A stretch of 12,263 bases of DNA from an uncultured Oscillospiraceae bacterium. Lineage in GTDB: Bacteria; Bacillota_A; Clostridia; Oscillospirales; Oscillospiraceae. Every line of letters begins with the position of its first letter. Within the stretch, counting starts at the first letter, position 1. Location: contig CAAEOU010000246.1 in NCBI GenBank assembly GCA_900757695.1, positions 1-12,263 on the forward strand, written 5' to 3'. Below the pieces are notes generated by a model, which ran no database searches, had not been told where the DNA came from, and saw nothing but the letters and a program-made list of their open reading frames with translations. The position numbers and the translations under genes were made by a program. This document shows positions 7,252 to 12,263 of the stretch, piece after piece.

Positions 7252-8559
7252 ATGGCTTCTGCCCGTATGACCGAGGTATATGAAAAGCTCTACAAAGCGG
7301 TCTGCAACCAGAGCACCAACAACGTAATTACCGTAGCCAACGAGATCTTCCACAAACCCATCATGTTTGTAGATGAGTATTTCCATGTGGTATCCATGCA
7401 TCCTGCCGGGCCCATTGGCAGGCCCCAGTGGGACGCTATTTATGAAAACAAGGCGCTGAACCGGGAGCAAATCCTGCGGACGCTGGACGAATTTCTCTCC
7501 GGTAAGAAAGCGTTTTACAAGCCCTTCTATGCCGCCACCGGCTCCTGCGAAAAGGATCCGCTGCTGTTCGCAGAAGTGGTACAGGACAATACGGTTCACG
7601 GCCATATTATCATTTTCTGGGACGGCGATCCCCCTACCGATGAGGACTACGAGATCATCGAGCTGGTTTTGGATGCCATCCGGCTCCGAATTTCCAGTCG
7701 CATCAAGTCCATGGGCACATGGAATCTGGCGCTGTCCACCAAGCTGATGGATCTGCTGGCTCCATCTACCCCGGTGCATTTGGAGCGTCTGGCCTGCGAG
7801 GCCATCTCCGGCACCATGCAGCCGGATTACACCATCTGTGTCACCACCATTGGTGCGCTGGCCTCTCAGCGGGCCTTTGCCGAGTACGCTGTCCGTGAGC
7901 TTCAGCAGCTCTACCGGAATGTCATCTGCGTTATTTATGACAATAACATCGTCACCCTCTACGGCGGCGCCGCACCCCACGGCTCCGGCACGCCCCTTTC
8001 CAAGTCCACCATGGCAGACCGTCTTTTTGAATTCTTCGGCACCCATGATATGGTCTGCGGTCTTTCCGACAGCTTTAAGGATCCGGCTCAGACCCGCTCC
8101 CACTACCGTCAGGCCCTGCTTACGGCACGGCTTGCCTTGCAGCTGGGCCGGGACAAATCCACTACCTTCTCCGATTTAATGCCCCTTCCTATTTTTCTTT
8201 CCGTATTGGAGAAGGATACCCCGGAGACCTTTATCCATCCGGCGATTTTCCGGATGCGGGACTATGATAAAGAAAATGGCACCGCCTACGACGAGACCAT
8301 GCGGATCTTCTCCTTCAATATGCACAACAAAGATCGCACCGCAGCAGCCCTGTGCATTCACCGGAATACGCTGCTGTATCGGCTGGGCCGTATCAGCGAC
8401 TTATTTGATTTGCCCTATGAGCACGATCAGGTGGCGCTGAACCTTCTTTGCAGCTATCTGATTCTGGAGCTGGGGCGCTATGGCTCTCCGCAGATCATGA
8501 GCAAGCTCTCCTCCACGGAGGATACCTCCATCCCCACGCAGGAGTCCGAAACCATCTAA
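7252..8559 (+). CDS. PucR/CdaR-family transcriptional regulator
   Basis: A 435-residue cytoplasmic regulator with the layout of the PucR/CdaR family. The N-terminal part (about 1-165) looks like a sensory region of mixed alpha/beta type, but I do not recognise a named domain. The middle (about 175-310) matches the CdaR GGDEF-like region, ending in the hallmark stretch VCGLSDSFKDPAQTRSHYRQ (268-287) and ALLTARLALQLG. The C-terminus (348-405) is a PucR helix-turn-helix with NKDRTAAALCIHRNTLLYRL (359-378). Start: GTG at 7246 is in frame but overlaps the ribosome site, so the ATG at 7252 with GGAGG 7 nt upstream is preferred. The gene is followed 13 nt later by an EamA transporter, which suggests that it controls uptake or export of its own ligand. 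The ligand cannot be told from sequence. Confidence 0.88.
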   Translation: MASARMTEVYEKLYKAVCNQSTNNVITVANEIFHKPIMFVDEYFHVVSMHPAGPIGRPQWDAIYENKALNREQILRTLDEFLSGKKAFYKPFYAATGSCEKDPLLFAEVVQDNTVHGHIIIFWDGDPPTDEDYEIIELVLDAIRLRISSRIKSMGTWNLALSTKLMDLLAPSTPVHLERLACEAISGTMQPDYTICVTTIGALASQRAFAEYAVRELQQLYRNVICVIYDNNIVTLYGGAAPHGSGTPLSKSTMADRLFEFFGTHDMVCGLSDSFKDPAQTRSHYRQALLTARLALQLGRDKSTTFSDLMPLPIFLSVLEKDTPETFIHPAIFRMRDYDKENGTAYDETMRIFSFNMHNKDRTAAALCIHRNTLLYRLGRISDLFDLPYEHDQVALNLLCSYLILELGRYGSPQIMSKLSSTEDTSIPTQESETI

Positions 8560-8572
8560 AGGATCTGATCTT

Positions 8573-9448
8573 ATGTCCAACCGAGCCAAGGGTACACTGT
8601 GTATCCTGATGGCAGCGCTTTCCTTTGCCCTGATGAGCACCTTTGTCCGCCTTTCCGGCGATGTCCCCTCCATGCAGAAGGCGTTCTTCCGGAACGTTGT
8701 AGCCGCCGTGTTTACGCTGATCATCATGCTGAAAAACCACGAGCCCTTTCACCCGCCCAAGCGGAGCCACTGGGCCTATCTCATGGCCCGTGCCATATTC
8801 GGCACCGTTGGCCTTTTGTGCAATTTCTATGCTGTGGATCATCTGAATCTTTCAGATGCCTCTATGCTCAACAAAATGTCGCCTTTTTTTGCCATCCTCA
8901 TCTCCTACTTTCTGCTGAAGGAAAGGCTCAATCTGGTACAGGGCATCAGCGTTGTGGCGGCCTTTCTGGGCTGCCTGCTGATCATCAAGCCCAACCCCTC
9001 CAACATGGCATTGGTGCCTTCCCTGATCGGCCTGCTGGGAGGCTTTGGCGCCGGTGTTGCCTACTCCTTTGTACGGCTAATGAGCAAAAAAGGCGTTCAT
9101 TCCACGCTGATCGTATTTGTTTTTTCCACCTTTTCCTGTCTGGTCTGTTTGCCATACTTCATTGCCGTGCATGCGCCCATGACCCTCTCGCAGCTGCTCT
9201 GCCTGCTGGCCGCCGGTACCTTCGGCTGTACCGGACAGTTTGCCATCACCAGCGCCTACCGTTTCGCCCCGGCAAAGGAGATCTCTGTATATGACTATAC
9301 GCAGGTGGTCTTCGCAGCCCTGCTGGGCTGGGCCATTTTTGGTCAGCTGCCGGATGTCTACAGTCTACTGGGTTACATCATTATCTGCGGCACGGGCATC
9401 TTCATGTTTCTCTATCAGAAGCACCACGACAGCCCCCTTGCGGCCTGA
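8573..9448 (+). CDS. EamA-domain (DMT superfamily) transporter
   Basis: Integral membrane protein of 291 residues, the usual length for a ten-helix drug/metabolite transporter built from two EamA repeats. The first repeat (about 8-138) begins GTLCILMAALSFALMSTFVR and ends near FLLKERLNLVQGISVVAAFLGCLLI, the typical 'KER' end of an EamA unit. The second repeat (about 150-281) ends in QVVFAALLGWAIFGQLPD and a last hydrophobic helix, followed by a short basic tail. Transported compounds in this family range from amino acids to nucleosides, and none can be chosen here. It lies 13 nt after the regulator gene with only AAGG as a weak ribosome site, so it is probably co-transcribed and partly coupled. 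A strong terminator follows. Confidence 0.9.
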   Translation: MSNRAKGTLCILMAALSFALMSTFVRLSGDVPSMQKAFFRNVVAAVFTLIIMLKNHEPFHPPKRSHWAYLMARAIFGTVGLLCNFYAVDHLNLSDASMLNKMSPFFAILISYFLLKERLNLVQGISVVAAFLGCLLIIKPNPSNMALVPSLIGLLGGFGAGVAYSFVRLMSKKGVHSTLIVFVFSTFSCLVCLPYFIAVHAPMTLSQLLCLLAAGTFGCTGQFAITSAYRFAPAKEISVYDYTQVVFAALLGWAIFGQLPDVYSLLGYIIICGTGIFMFLYQKHHDSPLAA

Positions 9449-9461
9449 TCCTCGCCCTTTT

Positions 9462-9496
9462 CTGCCCCTGTTCCTCCGGTTCAGGGGCAGTTTTTT
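9462..9496 (+). terminator. Rho-independent terminator after the EamA gene
   Basis: Perfect 9-bp stem CTGCCCCTG (9462-9470) with CAGGGGCAG (9482-9490), 11-nt loop, then six T residues (9491-9496). It lies 13 nt after the stop and isolates the metal-protein genes downstream. Confidence 0.92.
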
Positions 9497-9547
9497 GTAA
9501 ACAAATCGAAAACATATCAGAAATCCCCGCAGATACTTGCAATGATG

Positions 9548-9556
9548 TGTTATAAT
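9548..9556 (+). promoter_or_regulatory. Extended -10 promoter of the CobW-type genes
   Basis: TGTTATAAT contains a perfect TATAAT (9551-9556) with the TGn extension. There is no good -35 box at the right distance (CGCAGA), which is normal for extended -10 promoters. The transcript would start near 9563. Its leader can form a small TGGGG/CCCCA hairpin (9569-9573 with 9580-9584). No Zur-type inverted repeat was seen. Confidence 0.65.
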
Positions 9557-9608
9557 ATATTGAAAAAGTGGGGGTTTGTCCCCAAATCTCAACAGAAGGT
9601 GTTTGATT

Positions 9609-10736
9609 ATGACAAAAATAGATATTTTCTCCGGTTTTCTGGGTGCTGGTAAGACCACGCTCATCAAAAAGCTGATTCAGGAAGTCTATACCGGTCAGAA
9701 AATCGTGCTTATCGAAAATGAGTTCGGCGAGATCGGTATCGATGGCGGCTTTCTGCAGGAGGCCGGCATTCAGATCACGGAGATGAACTCCGGCTGCATC
9801 TGCTGCTCTCTGGTGGGCGACTTTGGCGAGGCCCTGAAAAAGGTCATGGAGGAATACCATCCTGACCGTATTCTCATCGAGCCCTCCGGTGTTGGCAAGC
9901 TCAGCGATGTGGCGCAGGCCGTAGAGCGTGCCGAAACCGAGGATATGGAGATCGGCTGCATGGTAGCCGTGGCAGACGCCACCAAGTGCAAGATCTACAT
10001 GAAGAACTTTGGCGAATTTTATAACAACCAGATTGAAAATGCGGGAACCATTATCCTCTCCAGAACGTCTAATATGAAAGAGGATAAGCTTCAGGCCGCT
10101 GTGTCCATGCTCCGGGAAAAGAACCCCACGGCTGTGATCGTCACCACCCCATGGGAGCAGCTCACCGGTCAGCAGCTTATGGAGGCCATGGAGCAGAAGG
10201 ATTCTCTGCAGGCCGCACTGGAAGCATTGGAGGCCCACGGCGAAGCGGAGTGCGATGACCCCGACTGCTCCTGCCATCACCATCATCATGACCACGAGGA
10301 GCATGAGCATCACCACGATCACGACCACGTGGCGCACGAGCACCACCACGATCACGACCACGAGGAGCACGAGCACCATCACGAGCATGATCATGAGGAG
10401 CACGAGCATCACCACGATCACGACCATGAAGGTCACGACCATCATCACCATCATCATGCCGACGAAGTGTTTACTTCATGGGGCATGGAGACACCCAAGA
10501 CCTTCACCAAAGACAAAATCGCCCAGTGTCTTTCCGCTCTCTCCGATCAGGAGACCTACGGCATCATTCTTCGGGCAAAGGGCATCGTTCCCGGCGAGGA
10601 TGGTCAGTGGATTCACTTTGACTACGTTCCCGGTGAACCGGATATTCGCACCGGAGCTGCCGGTGTCATCGGCCGTCTGTGTGTCATTGGCTCCAAGATC
10701 AATGAGGCAGCCATTGCTGCTCTGTTTCAGGGCTGA
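9609..10736 (+). CDS. CobW/COG0523 family P-loop NTPase with His-rich metal-binding linker
   Basis: A 375-residue cytoplasmic G3E P-loop protein of the CobW/COG0523 family, whose members insert or traffic zinc, cobalt or other metals. The N-terminal domain shows Walker A FSGFLGAGKTT (7-17), ENEFGEIGID (36-45), the metal-binding CxCC motif GCICCS (62-67) and EPSG (91-94). The expected NKxD base-recognition motif is replaced by LSRTSN (150-155). Residues 223-283 form a linker with 37 histidines, mostly in 11-residue repeats, preceded by two cysteines (C220, C222). The CobW C-terminal domain covers about 298-375. Start: the ATG at 9609 has AGAAGG about 9 nt upstream and lets the protein begin directly at the P-loop strand; the longer frame from 9576 starts inside the leader hairpin. 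The next CobW-like gene follows after 17 nt, so the two probably act together. Which metal is carried is unknown. Confidence 0.92.
   Translation: MTKIDIFSGFLGAGKTTLIKKLIQEVYTGQKIVLIENEFGEIGIDGGFLQEAGIQITEMNSGCICCSLVGDFGEALKKVMEEYHPDRILIEPSGVGKLSDVAQAVERAETEDMEIGCMVAVADATKCKIYMKNFGEFYNNQIENAGTIILSRTSNMKEDKLQAAVSMLREKNPTAVIVTTPWEQLTGQQLMEAMEQKDSLQAALEALEAHGEAECDDPDCSCHHHHHDHEEHEHHHDHDHVAHEHHHDHDHEEHEHHHEHDHEEHEHHHDHDHEGHDHHHHHHADEVFTSWGMETPKTFTKDKIAQCLSALSDQETYGIILRAKGIVPGEDGQWIHFDYVPGEPDIRTGAAGVIGRLCVIGSKINEAAIAALFQG
10281..10445 (+). repeat. Five 33-bp tandem repeats encoding the His-rich linker
   Basis: Five in-frame units of 11 codons each (residues 225-279), with consensus HDHDHEEHEHH. 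The units differ at a few positions (for example VA, EG or HEHD), and their codons also vary between CAC and CAT, so they are degenerate rather than freshly copied. Because each unit is a multiple of three, gain or loss of units would keep the frame. Confidence 0.85.
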
Positions 10737-10753
10737 GTAAAGGAGGCCCGCTC

Positions 10754-11692
10754 ATGGCAATTCCCGTATATGTATTCACCGGTTTTCTGGACAGCGGCAA
10801 AACCCGCTTTATGCAGGGTACATTAGAGGATGACCGGTTCAACGCCGGCGAGAAGACCTTGCTTCTCGTCTGCGAAGAGGGCGAAGAGGAATACGACCCC
10901 AGCGCCTTCGCTGCCCCCAACGTCTATATTGAAACCATCGAGGATCAGGATGCCCTGGATGACAAGATACTGGAAGCCCTGCGAAAGAAGCACCACGCCG
11001 AACGTGTCTGCGTAGAGCTCAACGGCATGAAGCTGGTCAGTGATTTTTACGCCGCCATGCCGAAAAACTGGGTGGTCTATCAGGAGATCATGTTTGCCGA
11101 CGCCACCACCTTTGTGATGTACAACAACAACATGCGCTCCCTTGTGGTGGATAAGGTTGGCGGATGCGAAATGATCGTATTCAATCGTTATAACGATTCC
11201 ATCGACAAAATGGAGCTCCACAAAATCGTCCGAGGCATCAATCGCCGGTGCGATATTGCCTATGAGGCGGAGGATGGCAGCGTGGAATATGACGAGATCG
11301 AGGATCCCCTTCCCTTTGATCTCAACGCTGATATCATCGAGATCAAGGATGATGATTACGGCATCTGGTACCGGGATGTCACCGAGGACATGCAGAAGTA
11401 TTCCGGCAAAACCGTCCGTTTTAAGGCGCAGGTCGCTCATACCAAGAAAGTGGAAAAGGGCTGCTTTGTTCCGGGCCGGTTTATTATGACCTGCTGCGTG
11501 GAGGACATTCAGTTCATGGGCTTTGTGTGCCAGTATGATGGTGCGCAGGATTTGGCCCAGCGCAGCTGGATCACCGTGACCGCAAAGATTTCCCTGCGGT
11601 ATCACAAGCTTTATAAAGAGATGGGGCCGGTGCTCACCGCAATTTCCATAGAGCCAGCCGAAAAGCCCGAACAGGACGTTGTCACCTTCTAA
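10754..11692 (+). CDS. CobW-like P-loop protein fused to YcgQ/DUF1980-like domain
   Basis: A 312-residue protein with two parts. Residues 1 to about 165 resemble a divergent CobW domain: VYVFTGFLDSGKTRF (5-19) gives an intact GKT P-loop, CEEGEEEYD (40-48) stands where ENEFGE is usual, ELNG (88-91) stands where EPSG is usual, and FNRYND (143-148) where NKxD is usual. There is no CxCC motif. Residues about 190-312 resemble the C-terminal OB-like region of YcgQ/TIGR03943 proteins: YSGKTVRFKAQV (216-227), then FVPGRFIMTCCVEDIQFMGF (238-257) with a paired cysteine (247-248), and a short final WITVTAKI strand. YcgQ usually works with the YcgR permease, and none is visible here. AGGAGG lies 7 nt before the ATG. 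It follows the His-rich CobW gene by 17 nt. First domain is secure; the YcgQ match is from memory of the family and is less sure. Confidence 0.8.
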   Translation: MAIPVYVFTGFLDSGKTRFMQGTLEDDRFNAGEKTLLLVCEEGEEEYDPSAFAAPNVYIETIEDQDALDDKILEALRKKHHAERVCVELNGMKLVSDFYAAMPKNWVVYQEIMFADATTFVMYNNNMRSLVVDKVGGCEMIVFNRYNDSIDKMELHKIVRGINRRCDIAYEAEDGSVEYDEIEDPLPFDLNADIIEIKDDDYGIWYRDVTEDMQKYSGKTVRFKAQVAHTKKVEKGCFVPGRFIMTCCVEDIQFMGFVCQYDGAQDLAQRSWITVTAKISLRYHKLYKEMGPVLTAISIEPAEKPEQDVVTF

Positions 11693-11724
11693 GGCCCCTT
11701 ACGATCACACTAAAGGAGTTTTCT

Positions 11725-12263
11725 ATGGCTAATCGAGGCGATTCCAACTACCGCCGCAGCGGTGCCTCCGGCATCTCCCCTTCGGGAGATATGGACGAAA
11801 CACAGGTCTTTCGCCCTGTGCAGAGCAGCAGGCGCAGCAATCCAAACAGCAGCCGGTCGCATGTTCCACAGAACAGCAGCTATGAGAACGGCGGCAGCGG
11901 CTACTATGACGGGAACGGATATTATGACGGTTCCTATGACGATTCCTATGATAATTATCAGGACGCCGGCTACGGTAGCGGCTATCAGGGCTACGAGGAT
12001 TATGCCGATGGCTATGATGGTTATGAGGATGACGGCTACGCAGACTATGAAGACGGTTACGAGCCTCCCCATCAGACGCTGGCCGCCAAGGCCTCCGGCA
12101 TGGCCAATCCGGATCCCTATGACCGGCGCAGTTCCGGCTATCCCCAGTCTTCCACCCGCCGTAGCAAAAAACGCCGCAGTGCTCCCCGGGAGCGCTATGA
12201 CGAGGACTATGAAGACTATGAAGAACCGGAATATCAGCCCCCCCGCCGCCGAAAAAAACGGCA
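11725..12263 (+). CDS. Tyr/Gly/Asp-rich low-complexity protein (3' end beyond the window)
   Basis: An open frame of 179 codons with no stop before the window edge. AAAGGAG lies 6 nt before the ATG at 11725, and 32 nt separate it from the CobW-YcgQ-like gene with no terminator, so it could be co-transcribed. Residues 1-50 are Ser/Arg/Asn-rich. Residues about 53-116 are a tyrosine-rich stretch dominated by Gly, Asp and Glu in short motifs such as YYDG, YDD, GYED and DGYE. Residues about 150-179 alternate basic clusters (RRSKKRR, RRRKKR) with acidic YDEDYEDYEE. Such a disordered charged tail ending in a basic patch often precedes a membrane helix in Gram-positive surface or cell-wall enzymes, but that is inference: the rest is outside the window and I do not recognise the family. 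Confidence 0.75.
   Translation, partial: MANRGDSNYRRSGASGISPSGDMDETQVFRPVQSSRRSNPNSSRSHVPQNSSYENGGSGYYDGNGYYDGSYDDSYDNYQDAGYGSGYQGYEDYADGYDGYEDDGYADYEDGYEPPHQTLAAKASGMANPDPYDRRSSGYPQSSTRRSKKRRSAPRERYDEDYEDYEEPEYQPPRRRKKR

Noticed and set aside
7234..8103. 289-codon minus-strand frame opposite the PucR-type regulator
   Set aside because: Shadow frame with no recognisable domain; it also covers the plus-strand ribosome site.
9402..10457. Long minus-strand frame with Met/Val-rich N-terminus opposite the CobW gene
   Set aside because: The Met/Val run is only the reverse reading of the CAC/CAT histidine codons; the plus strand has a clear family match.
10823..11605. 260-codon minus-strand frame opposite the second CobW-like gene
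   Set aside because: Shadow frame; no ribosome site or domain, and the plus strand has an intact P-loop.
11710..12072. Minus-strand frame that looks like a very hydrophobic membrane protein
   Set aside because: The Ile/Val-rich sequence is the reverse reading of GAT, GAC, TAT and TAC codons in the Tyr/Asp-rich gene; the frame opposite has a ribosome site and start.

Overview
The window looks like chromosomal DNA of a Gram-positive anaerobe of the class Clostridia, probably the Oscillospirales. This is inferred from the G+C-rich Bacillota-style genes with strong AGGAGG ribosome sites, the ISQGQ-type ABC exporter, the ACT plus UPF0210 ('PFL') gene pair and the CobW plus YcgQ-type pair. No rRNA, tRNA, CRISPR array, insertion sequence or phage gene was seen. 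Genus cannot be fixed from the sequence alone.

Layout. (1) 3-905 (+): the 3' end of an ABC exporter, converging on a MATE efflux pump at 969-2351 (-) across a shared bidirectional hairpin terminator (920-962). (2) 2553-6930 (-): a tight five-gene operon, read from right to left: YfbR-type 5'-deoxynucleotidase, ACT-domain protein, UPF0210/PFL-family protein, tRNA nucleotidyltransferase (cca), and CvpA-like membrane protein. It starts from a good sigma-A type promoter (6993-7021) and ends with a 15-bp hairpin (2369-2405) that lies only 17 nt before the MATE start. (3) 6931-7251: a divergent control region with a promoter facing each way and a perfect 7-3-7 dyad (7185-7201) overlapping the right-hand -35 box. 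(4) 7252-9448 (+): a PucR/CdaR-type regulator followed 13 nt later by an EamA drug/metabolite transporter, closed by a strong intrinsic terminator (9462-9496). (5) 9609-11692 (+): two CobW-type (G3E) P-loop proteins in tandem. The first has a CxCC motif and a linker with 37 histidines in 61 residues. The second joins a divergent CobW-like P-loop domain to a YcgQ/DUF1980-like C-terminal domain. (6) 11725-12263 (+): the start of a Tyr/Gly/Asp-rich, low-complexity protein that leaves the window after a basic patch.

Working together. The left operon combines nucleotide clean-up (YfbR), tRNA 3'-end maturation (Cca) and the conserved but functionally unknown ACT/UPF0210 pair. The regulator and EamA transporter probably form a regulator-plus-target unit. 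The two CobW-like proteins probably form a metal-handling module, with the His-rich protein as the metal-binding partner. This is the part of the window most likely to hold undescribed biology. The second most interesting point is the terminator-like hairpin in the only possible leader of the MATE gene, which implies read-through or attenuation control.
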